From Micromonospora_G sp044901685 (lineage in GTDB: Bacteria; Actinomycetota; Actinomycetes; Mycobacteriales; Micromonosporaceae), in assembly GCF_044901685.1 (NCBI RefSeq), contig NZ_JBJDPS010000026.1, positions 1 through 64,000 of the forward strand: a stretch of DNA of 64,000 nt. The letters run 5' to 3'. Below, in pieces: positions 18,173-25,691 of the stretch. The notes below the pieces were generated by a model. That model had not been told where the DNA came from and did no database searches. It saw nothing but the letters and a program-made list of their open reading frames with translations. The position numbers and the translations under genes were made by a program. The number at the start of each line of letters is the position of its first letter. Position 1 is the stretch's first letter.

Positions 18173-18676
18173 ATGACTCTCGCCCTGCCGAATCCGCTGC
18201 TGAGGAGCCGTCGCCGCTGGGCCGCGCTCGCCGCCGTGGCATTGATCGGGGTGTTTCCGAGAGCCGAACCGCCGCAGCCGATCGCGGTCAAGGGCGACGA
18301 CTTCATCAGCGCGGAGACCACCGGCATCCTCAACATCGAGGGTGGCGAGTGCTTCTCCGACCCGGCGTACTCCCCGAGGTCGAACGACGTGGTGGTGGTC
18401 TACAAGGCGTGCGAGGAGCGGGCCGACAACGAGTCGTTCGGCTTCGTGCACGTCGAGGACGGGCCGTGGGACCGGCCGGCGGTGGCCGCGTACGGCTGGG
18501 CCGAGTGCGGTAAGGACTTCAAACGGCGGTGGATCAGCCAGGAGAGGTCCGGGCTGGACTACTTCCCGATCCTGCCGACCGCCGAGACCTGGGCGGACGG
18601 CGACCGGGACATCATGTGCGTGGTCTACAACCCGGACGGGAAGATCACCACGAACATGGTGCCACTGGTGCACTGA
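18173..18676 (+). CDS. Septum-formation-family-like secreted protein
   Basis: A 167-residue protein with one N-terminal hydrophobic segment (WAALAAVALIGVF), likely a signal anchor. Its domain resembles the actinobacterial septum formation family. The core has GGECFSDP, then a Cys near YKACEER, FGFVHVE, and TAETWADGDRDIMCVVYN near the end, with four cysteines in total. The ATG at 18173 is used. It is divergent from the phosphatase across about 250 bases that contain no other ORF. The function is not established; the family name comes from weak genetic context. Confidence 0.6.
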   Translation: MTLALPNPLLRSRRRWAALAAVALIGVFPRAEPPQPIAVKGDDFISAETTGILNIEGGECFSDPAYSPRSNDVVVVYKACEERADNESFGFVHVEDGPWDRPAVAAYGWAECGKDFKRRWISQERSGLDYFPILPTAETWADGDRDIMCVVYNPDGKITTNMVPLVH

Positions 18677-18701
18677 GTCCCGCCGGTCCGGCGGCGGTCC
18701 C

Positions 18702-18773
18702 GACGACGAAAGACCGGGGCGGGGTGCTGACGACGGAAGACCGGGGCGGGGTGCTGACGACGGAAGACCGGGG
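18702..18773. repeat. 27-bp tandem repeat, 2.7 copies, intergenic
   Basis: Units 18702-18728 and 18729-18755 differ by one base, and a partial third runs to 18773. Each starts GACGACGGAAGACCGGGGC. They lie 25 bases after the stop of the septum-like gene and lead straight into a strong hairpin (18770-18795). Confidence 0.9.
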
Positions 18774-18795
18774 GCCGGCGCTCGCGCCGGCCCCC
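18770..18795. terminator. Hairpin between the septum-like gene and snapalysin
   Basis: GGGGGCCGGCGC (18770-18781) and its exact complement (18784-18795) have only two bases between them. The genes on both sides converge here, so it can end either transcript. Confidence 0.7.
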
Positions 18796-18848
18796 GGTCA
18801 CGGTTCCCGCCGAGGGGGAGGGGCAGGGGACCGGGGTGGGGTCGAGGG

Positions 18849-19421
18849 TCAGCCGACCTTGACGGTGGCCACCGGCCAACTGTCGTTGAAGACCTGGCTG
18901 CCGGTGTCGGCGCCGATCCGGGTGCCGGCGAAGAGGTTGCTCACCCGGTTCGCCTCGGCCGTGCTCGGGTACGGGTTGGTGCAACCGGTGCCGGCGCTGC
19001 CGCCCGACATGAGCAGGGCGCAGTTTCCGTTGTAGTTGTCCGGCAGGCCGAGGATGTGCCCGATCTCGTGCGTCATGATCCGTAGCGGGCTGTACTGCGC
19101 GGCCTGCTGGGTGTCGATGTACACCCGCCCGTTGCCGAGGCTGGTGCGCACGGCGTACGAGCCGCCGCCGGTGATCTGGTAGATCCGCAGGTTCGAGCCG
19201 CAGTTGGAGAGCGTCAGGTTGACGGTGGCGTTGTTCCAGATCGTCGCGGCCTGGTTCGCGATGCCGGCGAAGCTGCCGGCCTGGCTGGTGTTGTAGCAGA
19301 CCGTGGCGGCGATCGACGCGTCGGCGGAGGCGGCCGAGGGGCTGGCGACCGTGGCGCCGAAGGTGGCGCTCGCCGCGGTCAGGAGGGCGACCAGGAGCCG
19401 GCTGACTCTTCGTGAGGTCAT
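18849..19421 (-). CDS. Snapalysin-family secreted zinc metalloprotease
   Basis: A 190-residue extracellular protease of the snapalysin (M7) family, short as is normal for the family. The signal peptide is VSRLLVALLTAASATFGATV with cleavage near ASA-DAS. The zinc site is HEIGHILGLPDNYNGNC, that is HExxHxxGxxD, the M7 form in which Asp is the third ligand. Four Cys in the mature part could form disulfides. The ATG at 19419-19421 has GGAGA upstream. LysR regulators that flank snapalysin genes in Streptomyces are absent here. Confidence 0.93.
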   Translation of the reverse strand: MTSRRVSRLLVALLTAASATFGATVASPSAASADASIAATVCYNTSQAGSFAGIANQAATIWNNATVNLTLSNCGSNLRIYQITGGGSYAVRTSLGNGRVYIDTQQAAQYSPLRIMTHEIGHILGLPDNYNGNCALLMSGGSAGTGCTNPYPSTAEANRVSNLFAGTRIGADTGSQVFNDSWPVATVKVG

Positions 19422-19606
19422 GACTCACTCTCCAGAAGCTAGGGGGTGTCAGGATCTTAGACATCCAGATGTGTCGATTTCAATATCCTCTTTTGTCCGT
19501 TGATCTGATATGACGACGGATCTTGGTCGATCTGTACGGTCGCCACCTGGCCCGGGTCGATCGCCCCGGAGGTAAACCGACCGGCGGCGTGACGCGTCAG
19601 AGCTGT

Positions 19607-20359
19607 ATGACACGCCAACGCGTACCGATTCTCGTTTCCGTACTCGTGCTGCTCGCCGCCGGCTGCACCCCGGGCGGCGCGGGCGACCCGAGCGGCCCAC
19701 GACCACCCGCGACCACACCCTCGGCCGGGCCGGCGACACCCGGGACCGATCTGGCGACCGCCCAGCCGGCGCCGACCTCCTCGTCCGATCCGCCCGACCC
19801 CGGCGACCCGGGCGACCCGGCCACCCAGGGGCCGGGCGTCACCGACTACCGGATCACCTACGACTGGGGCGTACCGAGCGACCCGGTCCGGGTCGACAAC
19901 AAGGTACGGGTGCCGGTGGTCCCGCCGCCGGGCGCGCCGCTGCCGCTGCTGGTGGAGGTGCGTGTCGGAGACCACCCGGACGAGAACCTTACCCGGATCA
20001 CCTTCGCCTTCCGGGGCGGACCGCCCGCCTACGAGCTGGCGTACGTGCCCGAGGTGACCTCGCCCGGCACCGGCAGCGCGGTGCCGCTGGCCGGCAACTC
20101 CTTCGTACGCATCCAGTTCGACCCGGCGCAGGCGCACGACGAGCAGGGCCGGTCGTCGATCATCCGGGCCCCCGGCGCCCGGCTGGACTACCCCACCCTG
20201 CGCGGTTACGTCCTCGCCGGCGACTACGAGGGTTACCTCAGCTTCGGCCTGGGCCTGCGGGTGCCGCGCGGCAGCGACCAGGTGCTACCGGTACGCACGC
20301 TGCAACTCACCCGCGCCGACGGGACCAGGATCGTCGCCGTCGACGTGCGTCGGGGCTGA
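19607..20359 (+). CDS. Lipoprotein with AMIN-like domain
   Basis: A 250-residue predicted lipoprotein. The signal peptide VPILVSVLVLLAAGC ends in a good lipobox (LAAGC). A Pro/Ser/Thr linker of about 65 residues follows, then a conserved beta-rich domain (YRITYDWGVPSD, RITFAFRGGPPAYELAYV, RIQFDPAQAHD). Actinobacterial lipoproteins of this type are annotated as AMIN-like. The ATG at 19607 is chosen for signal-peptide length; a GTG at 19589 with GGAGGT further upstream is possible. It is divergent from snapalysin across an AT-richer promoter region (19422-19606). The role is unknown. Confidence 0.75.
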   Translation: MTRQRVPILVSVLVLLAAGCTPGGAGDPSGPRPPATTPSAGPATPGTDLATAQPAPTSSSDPPDPGDPGDPATQGPGVTDYRITYDWGVPSDPVRVDNKVRVPVVPPPGAPLPLLVEVRVGDHPDENLTRITFAFRGGPPAYELAYVPEVTSPGTGSAVPLAGNSFVRIQFDPAQAHDEQGRSSIIRAPGARLDYPTLRGYVLAGDYEGYLSFGLGLRVPRGSDQVLPVRTLQLTRADGTRIVAVDVRRG

Positions 20360-20382
20360 GCGTCGGGGCGGTCACCCGACGT

Positions 20383-20414
20383 CGGACCGGCTCCGCCCTC
20401 CGGGAGCCGGTCCG
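20383..20414. terminator. Terminator after the lipoprotein gene
   Basis: CGGACCGGCTCC (20383-20394) pairs perfectly with 20403-20414 around an 8-base loop, between convergent genes. Confidence 0.75.
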
Positions 20415-20431
20415 GCTGCCACGAGGCCGCC

Positions 20432-20710
20432 TCAGTGACGCACCTCGTGCCGTACGATCGCGACCGCCACCCGGCAGAATTCGTCCATGTCCGGGGTGAA
20501 GCCCTCCGCGATGTCCGGATGCAGCCCGCCCCTGGTCTCGGCGAGCAGCCGCCGGCAGACCTCCTCGACCGGCTCGCCCGCGTAACCGGCGCGGACCCGT
20601 TCCGTCGCCGCCCGCAGGGCCGAACTGAGCTGTTCCTCCAGCGGTCCGCGCAGGCTCTCCAGGGCCGGGCTCAGACCGCTCGGGTCCAGCGTCACGTGTG
20701 GCTCCGACAT
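20432..20710 (-). CDS. Small acidic hypothetical protein
   Basis: A 92-residue protein starting MSEPHVTLDPSGLSPALESL. It is mostly helical in composition and has no signal or membrane segment. The ATG at 20708-20710 has GGGAG 6 bases upstream. It is 46 bases downstream of the next gene on the same strand and probably in one operon with it. I do not recognise the family. Confidence 0.65.
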   Translation of the reverse strand: MSEPHVTLDPSGLSPALESLRGPLEEQLSSALRAATERVRAGYAGEPVEEVCRRLLAETRGGLHPDIAEGFTPDMDEFCRVAVAIVRHEVRH

Positions 20711-20756
20711 GGGTGCTCCCTTCGTCGGGTCCGCGGTACCCAGCCGCGGGCGTCGG

Positions 20757-21188
20757 TCAACCTGTCGCCGGAATCGCGGCGACTCGAACCAGGTACGACA
20801 CGCTGTCGGCCGGCTCCTCCCGGTACGACATCCGGCGAATCTGCCGGTCGTCGACGTAGAGGCAAACGTCGACCAGCGGGCCCAGGTGGGCCAGCCCGAC
20901 GTTGACCGCGTGCCGCTTGTCCTGCAGGACGGCACCGACGCCGCCGAGCAGGGTCGCCGCGCCGGTGCCATGATGGTCGGGCGGGCAGTTCAGGACCAGG
21001 TCCAGTTCGACCGGGTCGGTGAGCGGGGTCCAGCCGCTGCGTTGGGCGGCCGCGCAGGCGGCCTCCAGCAGCGCGCGCACCCGGTTGGCCTGGCGGTGCC
21101 CGGCCGAGAAGAGCGACAGTGCCTCGGTTCTGATCGGCGGCAGGCCGCTGACCTGGAAGGACAGCGTGCGGGCCCGAGTGTCCTGCAC
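20757..21188 (-). CDS. Hypothetical protein, possible RusA-like fold
   Basis: A 143-residue soluble protein. The segments LSFQVSGLPPIRTEALSLFS, ATLLGGVGAVLQDK and VDVCLYVDDRQIRRMSYREE follow the outline of RusA-type Holliday-junction resolvases (a dimer segment, then a DD-Q motif). The first acidic site of that family is not clearly present, so the protein could be a degenerate relative. The GTG at 21186-21188 has GAGGAGG 8 bases upstream. It forms a likely two-gene operon with the small gene that follows it. The fold assignment is tentative. Confidence 0.6.
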   Translation of the reverse strand: MQDTRARTLSFQVSGLPPIRTEALSLFSAGHRQANRVRALLEAACAAAQRSGWTPLTDPVELDLVLNCPPDHHGTGAATLLGGVGAVLQDKRHAVNVGLAHLGPLVDVCLYVDDRQIRRMSYREEPADSVSYLVRVAAIPATG

Positions 21189-21435
21189 GGCGGCACCTCC
21201 TCGTTGAAGACGATCCTGCCGAACGGATCGTCGGGACGGGGCGCGTTTCGCCGATCACGCGTCGGTCCGGGGGAGCGGCCGGTCCGGGACGCGCCGTCGG
21301 CGGGGGGACCTGGTTCCGTCGGGTCGGCCGGCGTCGACGGCGGCCCACCGCACGGAGGCTGTGACCACCGTATCCGACCCGCCAGCCGCCGGGAAACCAC
21401 TGTGGAGCGGGTCTTTCCATCGCCGGGCCACGCCC

Positions 21436-21534
21436 CGGGCCGTCCCGTACCCGGCGATCTCGACCGCTCGGGCCGTTTCGTACCCGGGGCTCACAACCGC
21501 TCGGGCTGTCCCGTACCCGGCGATCTCGACCGCG
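21436..21534. repeat. 33-bp tandem repeat, three copies, intergenic
   Basis: Units 21436-21468, 21469-21501 and 21502-21534 share the core CGTACCCGG. The first and third are nearly identical, and the middle one is more diverged. No gene is visible over it. Confidence 0.88.
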
Positions 21535-21721
21535 ACGGCCGTCCGGCGGCCGGGGCCGGCGCGCGGGAGCCGATGTTTCGGACCGCTCCGGGCGGGTAGC
21601 CCGCCCTCGGCACGAAGCGGGCGAGGGGGGTTACCTGATGGCGAGCCGGACCAGTGCCGCGATGCGAGATCGCGCTGCCCGCGGCCGGCTCACCGCCGGC
21701 GCGTGATCACGGGACGACGAA

Positions 21722-21764
21722 CCGGTGGTCCGAGCGAGGGCTCTCAACCCGCTCGGACCACCGG
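21722..21764. terminator. Strong hairpin downstream of the anthranilate synthase gene
   Basis: CCGGTGGTCCGAGCG (21722-21736) pairs perfectly with 21750-21764 around a 13-base loop. It lies about 140 bases past the stop of the minus-strand gene, on the far side of the 15-bp repeat array, and is the first strong hairpin there. Confidence 0.65.
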
Positions 21765-21805
21765 CGTACCTCATGCCTACCCACGATCGCCGGAACTATG
21801 CCGAA

Positions 21806-21904
21806 CCGGATCTCGCGCGGCCGGATCTCGTCGAGCCGGATCTCGTCGAGCCGGATCTCGTCGAGCCGGATCTCGCACGGCCGGATGTGGTCGAGCCGGA
21901 TCTC
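21806..21904. repeat. 15-bp tandem array abutting the anthranilate synthase stop
   Basis: About 6.6 units of CCGGATCTCGTCGAG and close variants run from 21806 to 21904. The gene stop codon begins at 21907 on the minus strand, so the array is directly 3' of the gene. Three units are identical. There are no spacers, so it is not a CRISPR array. Confidence 0.92.
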
Positions 21905-23839
21905 TCAGCGTGGCGGGGCGGCCGGGGTGGGCAGCAGCCGGCCGAGCAGCTCGCCCAGCACGGCCAGCCCGTCCTGGGAGAGCACCGACTCGGGGTGGAA
22001 CTGCACCCCGGCGAAGGAGCGGCCGCGCAGGGCGTGCACCGCGCCGTCGGCCGCGTCGCGGGCGATCTCGACCGGACCGTACGCGGTGACCAGTTCGTCG
22101 GTGCCGGCGAGCGCGGTGAAGGTCGAGTAGAAGCCGACCCGGCGTACGGTCCCGAACAGGTCGACCTCGCGTTGCAGCCCCTGGTAGGGCGCCTCCCGCC
22201 GGTGCAGCCGCAGCCCGAGCAGCCCGGAGAGCAACTGGTGGCCCAGGCAGATGGCGAGCGTGGGACGCTCCCGCCCGAGCAGGTCGGTGAGGAGCCGGCG
22301 CAGGGTGGCCATCTTCGGGTCGTCGAGCAGGCCGGGATCGCCCGGTCCGGGTCCGACCACGACCAGGTCGGCCGGTCCCCCGACGCCGACCGGGTCGGCG
22401 CCGGTGCCCAGCAGGTCGGCGTCGTACCAGGGGCGCAGTTCGACGGTGAGCCCCAGGGCCCGCAGTTGGTGGGCGAGCATGCCGGTGAAGGTGTCCTCAC
22501 CGTCGATGATCAGCACCCGCCGGCCGGCGAGCGCCGGCACCAGCGCGGCGCCGCTGGAGCGTTGTTCCAGCCAGAACCGGGCGAGCCGGTCGTTACGGGC
22601 GGCCAGGGCGGCCTGTACCGCCGGGTCGTCGGCGAGCCGGTCGGGCAGCCCGGCGGCACGCGCCGGGGCGGCCGGGCGCAGCCCGAGCGCGGCGAGCACC
22701 CCGGCGGCCTTGGCGTGGGTCTCGGCCACCTCGCCCTCCGGGGTCGAGTGGCGGACCAGGGTGGCGCCGACCGGCACCCGCAACGCCCCGGTCGGGGAGA
22801 TCTCGGCGGTACGGATCAGGATCGGCGCGTCGAGGGTCTGCCGCCCCTGGTCGTCGAGGCCGAGCAGGGCCAGCACCCCGGCGTAGTAGCCCCGACCCCG
22901 GCCGCGCTCCCGGCGGGCGATCACCCGGCAGGCGTTCTCCATCGGGGAACCGGTGACGGTGGGGGCGAACATCGTCTCGCGCAGCACGTCGCGTACGTCC
23001 AGCGAGCCCCGGCCGGCGAGCAGGTACTCGGTGTGCACCAGGTGCGACATCTCCTTCAGGTACGGGCCGACCACCTGCCCGCCGTGCTCGGCGACCGTCG
23101 CCATCATCTTCAGTTCCTCGTCGAGCACCATGTAGAGCTCGTCGGTCTCCTTCGGGTCGGCCAGGAACCGCAGCAGTGCGTCCCGGTCCGCCGGCCCGCC
23201 CGGGTGCCGGAAGGTGCCGCTGATCGGGTTCATCATCGCCAGCCCGTCCTCGACGCTGACGTGCCGCTCCGGGCTCGCCCCGACCAGCGTGCGGGTGCCG
23301 GTGTGGGTCACGAAGGTCCAGTAGGCGCCCCGTTCGGCGGTCAGCAGCCGGCGCAGCGCGGCCAGCGCGGCGGTCAGCGGGGAACCGAGCAGGTTGGCCC
23401 GATAACTGCGGTGGATGACAAAGTTCGCCCCCTCGCCCCGGCCGATCTCCTCCCGCAGCACCTGTCGGGTGATCTCGGCGTACTCGTCGTCGGGCAGGTC
23501 GAAGCCGCCGCCGTCGGTGCCCACCACCAGGTCGGGCAGGGCGGTCAGGGCCCGCTCCAGCGGCACCCGCTGGTGCGCGCCGATGACCAGGCACTCCAGT
23601 GGGGCCGCGTCGTCCACGCAGGCAAAACCTCGTTCGACGATCTGCCGGTACGGCACCAGGGCCAGGGTGCGGGCACCGGCCGGTCCGGCGGGAAGCGGGA
23701 TGTCGGCGAGGCGTTCGACCGTACGCGCCTCGCCGGTGAACACGTCCAGTTCCGGTGCGTCGGCTCGGCGGATGATCGCGAACGGCCCGGGGTCGGTGCC
23801 GGCGGCGATCGTGGTGAGCAGGTGCGAGAGCAGGTCCAT
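21905..23839 (-). CDS. trpEG: Anthranilate synthase, fused TrpE-TrpG
   Basis: A 644-residue fusion that makes anthranilate from chorismate and glutamine, the first step of tryptophan synthesis. The chorismate-binding part (about 110-400) has MNPISGTFRHPGG, ELYMVLDEELKMMATV, GPYLKEMSHLVHTEYLLAG and MFAPTVTGSPMENACRVIAR. The glutamine amidotransferase part (about 450-635) has GPGPGDPGLL, the Cys nucleophile in AICLGHQLLSG, and QFHPESVLSQDG with the His-Glu pair. Phenazine-type PhzE has the same layout, but no phz genes are near and the Trp leader upstream points to primary metabolism. The ATG at 23837-23839 follows GAGGG at about 8 bases. Confidence 0.88.
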   Translation of the reverse strand: MDLLSHLLTTIAAGTDPGPFAIIRRADAPELDVFTGEARTVERLADIPLPAGPAGARTLALVPYRQIVERGFACVDDAAPLECLVIGAHQRVPLERALTALPDLVVGTDGGGFDLPDDEYAEITRQVLREEIGRGEGANFVIHRSYRANLLGSPLTAALAALRRLLTAERGAYWTFVTHTGTRTLVGASPERHVSVEDGLAMMNPISGTFRHPGGPADRDALLRFLADPKETDELYMVLDEELKMMATVAEHGGQVVGPYLKEMSHLVHTEYLLAGRGSLDVRDVLRETMFAPTVTGSPMENACRVIARRERGRGRGYYAGVLALLGLDDQGRQTLDAPILIRTAEISPTGALRVPVGATLVRHSTPEGEVAETHAKAAGVLAALGLRPAAPARAAGLPDRLADDPAVQAALAARNDRLARFWLEQRSSGAALVPALAGRRVLIIDGEDTFTGMLAHQLRALGLTVELRPWYDADLLGTGADPVGVGGPADLVVVGPGPGDPGLLDDPKMATLRRLLTDLLGRERPTLAICLGHQLLSGLLGLRLHRREAPYQGLQREVDLFGTVRRVGFYSTFTALAGTDELVTAYGPVEIARDAADGAVHALRGRSFAGVQFHPESVLSQDGLAVLGELLGRLLPTPAAPPR

Positions 23840-23899
23840 CGATGTTCCCTCGGCTCGGGGGCCGTCCGGCGGGGCGGCCGGGGAGCGGAAGGAACGTCG

Positions 23900-23923
23900 G
23901 CGGCCGCCGGTTCGGGCGGCCGC
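23900..23923 (-). terminator. Transcription attenuator terminator of trpEG
   Basis: On the minus strand GCGGCCGCC, a CGAACC loop and GGCGGCCGC form a perfect 9-bp hairpin, 9 bases past the leader-peptide stop and 60 bases before the trpEG start. Its left arm can instead pair with GGCGGCCG inside the leader ORF (minus strand, 23947-23954), just after the Trp codons, which gives an antiterminator. No U-run follows, which is common in actinobacteria. Confidence 0.78.
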
Positions 23924-23932
23924 GTGGAAGAA

Positions 23933-23992
23933 CTACGCGCGGAGGTCGGCCGCCGGGTTGGCAGGCCACCAGGATGGGCGTCGCGCGATCAT
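23933..23992 (-). CDS. trpL: Trp leader peptide (attenuator)
   Basis: A 19-codon ORF reading MIARRPSWWPANPAADLRA, then TAG. Two adjacent TGG codons in so short a peptide, placed before an anthranilate synthase gene, are diagnostic of ribosome-mediated attenuation. When Trp-tRNA is scarce the ribosome stalls at WW and frees the downstream segment 23947-23954 to pair with the terminator's first arm. No Shine-Dalgarno sequence precedes the ATG; TAGCCT ends 7 bases upstream, so a leaderless mRNA is possible. The PANPAA tail resembles the Trp-leader tails of other actinobacteria as I know them. Confidence 0.85.
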   Translation of the reverse strand: MIARRPSWWPANPAADLRA

Positions 23993-24180
23993 GTTTCGGA
24001 GGCTACGAGCCGGTCTGACCAGGGCCTGCGACCGCCCCGCCCGGCGTCCACCAGGTGGACCACGGTCCCGGAGTCGATCGGGTTGGATCGATGGCCCCGG
24101 CGGTCGTGCGCCGCTGCTCGGGGGCGGGCGCGAGCCGCCGTGGGCGTGCCGCGAACCCCCGCCGGGTACGGTGGCCGGCG

Positions 24181-25551
24181 ATGAACATTCTCGCGCTCGA
24201 CCTGGGCACCTCGTCGGTACGGGGGCTGGTCCTCGACGCCGACGCCGTGCCCCTGCCCGGTGCCCTGGCCCGCCGGAAGATGGCCATCACGATCGGTGAC
24301 GACGGCGCGGCGACGCTGGACGCGGCCGAGTATCTGGCCGCGCTCGAAGCCTGCCTGGACGAGCTGAACGCGGCCGGTCACCTCGACCGGATCGGCCTGG
24401 TCGCCACCGCCGCCCAGTGGCACTCGGTGCTGCCGCTGGACCACGACGGCACCCCGCTCGGGCCGGTGCTGACCTGGCTGGACAGCCGGGCGATGGCTAC
24501 CCGGGGAGCGTCCGGTCCGGCCGACATGAACGCCTTCCACCAACGTACCGGCACCTGGTGGCACCGGTTCTACTGGACCATGCGCCTGCCCTGGCTGCGG
24601 GAGACGCTGAGCCGGCGCCCGGCGCGTTTTGTCGGGCTGGTCGAGTACGCGTTCGGCGCGCTGCTCGAGGACGCCCCGATGTCGGTCTCCCAGGCGTCCG
24701 GCACCGGCCTGCTCGACCTGCGGACACTGGACTGGGACGCCGAGGCGTTGCAACTGTCCGACGCGCACGCGGGGGAGTTGCCCGAGCTGGCGCCGGTGGA
24801 CTGGACCGGGCGGCTGCGCGCCGAATTCGCCCGGCGCTGGCCGGGGCTGCGGGACGTACCGTGGCACGGGCCGACCGGCGACGGCGCCGCGTCCAACGTC
24901 GGATCCGGCTGTGTCGACCCCTACCGGGCGGCGGTCACGGTCGGCACCTCGGCCGCGGTGCGGCTGGTCCAGGCCGCACCGGCCGGTGCCATCCTGCCGC
25001 CACTGCCGACCGGCCTGTGGCGCTACCGGGTCGACCACCGGCACATCGTCACCGGCACCGCCTACTCGGCCGGCGGCAACCTCTTCGCCTGGGCGAAGAA
25101 GGTCCTGCTGCTGCCCGACGGGGCCGAACTGGAAGCCGCGCTGTCGGCCATCCGTCCGGGGGACACCCTGGTGGCGGACCCGAGGCTCGGCGGCGACCGG
25201 CCGCCGGGGCTCGCCCCGTCCGGGTCCGGGCACATCCACAACCTCAGCTTCGGCACCCGCGCGGTGGACATCTTCGCCGGGCTGATGGACGCCCTCTGCC
25301 GGCAGGTGGCGGCCGACCTCACCCAGATCGAATCCACCGTGGACTACCCGGTCGAGGTGGTTCTCGGTGGTGGTGCGGTGGCCGCGTCCGACTGGTGGCG
25401 CGACGCCTTCGTCGCCGCACTGGCACCACGCAGCGTGAGCCACGTACGCAATCCGGAGATCGGCGCGACCGGAGCGGCATTGATCGCCATTGGCAGGTTC
25501 CACGACGGCGTCAAGCTCGAACGTATCAGCCGGATGGATGAGGGCCACTAG
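24181..25551 (+). CDS. FGGY-family carbohydrate kinase (gluconokinase-like)
   Basis: A 456-residue cytoplasmic sugar kinase. The N-terminal ATPase domain starts ILALDLGTSSVRGLVLDAD, with the DxGT phosphate-binding motif. ATAAQWHSVLPL and GPVLTWLDSRA are the substrate-domain hallmarks. The C-terminal domain has AAVTVGTSAAVRL, EVVLGGGAVAASDWW and GATGAALIAIG. The match is closest to the gluconokinase/xylulokinase branch, but the sugar cannot be set. The ATG at 24181 is immediately followed by the fold. It is divergent from trpEG and shares a short regulatory region with it. Confidence 0.85.
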   Translation: MNILALDLGTSSVRGLVLDADAVPLPGALARRKMAITIGDDGAATLDAAEYLAALEACLDELNAAGHLDRIGLVATAAQWHSVLPLDHDGTPLGPVLTWLDSRAMATRGASGPADMNAFHQRTGTWWHRFYWTMRLPWLRETLSRRPARFVGLVEYAFGALLEDAPMSVSQASGTGLLDLRTLDWDAEALQLSDAHAGELPELAPVDWTGRLRAEFARRWPGLRDVPWHGPTGDGAASNVGSGCVDPYRAAVTVGTSAAVRLVQAAPAGAILPPLPTGLWRYRVDHRHIVTGTAYSAGGNLFAWAKKVLLLPDGAELEAALSAIRPGDTLVADPRLGGDRPPGLAPSGSGHIHNLSFGTRAVDIFAGLMDALCRQVAADLTQIESTVDYPVEVVLGGGAVAASDWWRDAFVAALAPRSVSHVRNPEIGATGAALIAIGRFHDGVKLERISRMDEGH

Positions 25552-25614
25552 GCGAGTCCGGCACCTGCGGTTGGGCCACAGTATCCTTCCTTTGCCGCGC
25601 CGCAGTTCGAATGG

Positions 25615-25643
25615 TTGACAGGGCTCTCTCGCCTGGTTGAGAT
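25615..25643 (+). promoter_or_regulatory. Sigma-70-type promoter for the histidine kinase
   Basis: TTGACA (25615-25620), a 17-base spacer, then TGAGAT (25638-25643). Transcription would start near 25650, about 40 bases before the kinase start codon. The -35 is a perfect consensus and the -10 is weak. Confidence 0.5.
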
Positions 25644-25691
25644 GAACCCCGCTCCTCGACGTGCCCGGCATCGAGGAAAGTAGGAGGCGTG

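Larger units (their letters stand above)
21189..21904. other. 716-base gene-free stretch with two tandem-repeat arrays and a hairpin
   Basis: No ORF here has convincing coding character on either strand. It contains a 33-bp tandem array (21436-21534), a 15-bp perfect inverted repeat (21722-21764), and a 15-bp tandem array (21806-21904) that ends on the base before the anthranilate synthase stop. The rest must include the promoter for the 20757-21188 gene. Confidence 0.7.

Noticed and set aside
20757..21188. Functional RusA resolvase from a prophage
   Set aside because: Key acidic residues are uncertain and no phage genes are nearby.
21806..21904. CRISPR-like array
   Set aside because: The 15-base units are directly adjacent, without spacers, and no cas genes are in the window.
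21905..23839. PhzE of a phenazine or enediyne-type cluster
   Set aside because: No other phenazine or polyketide genes are near, and a Trp-codon attenuator precedes the gene.
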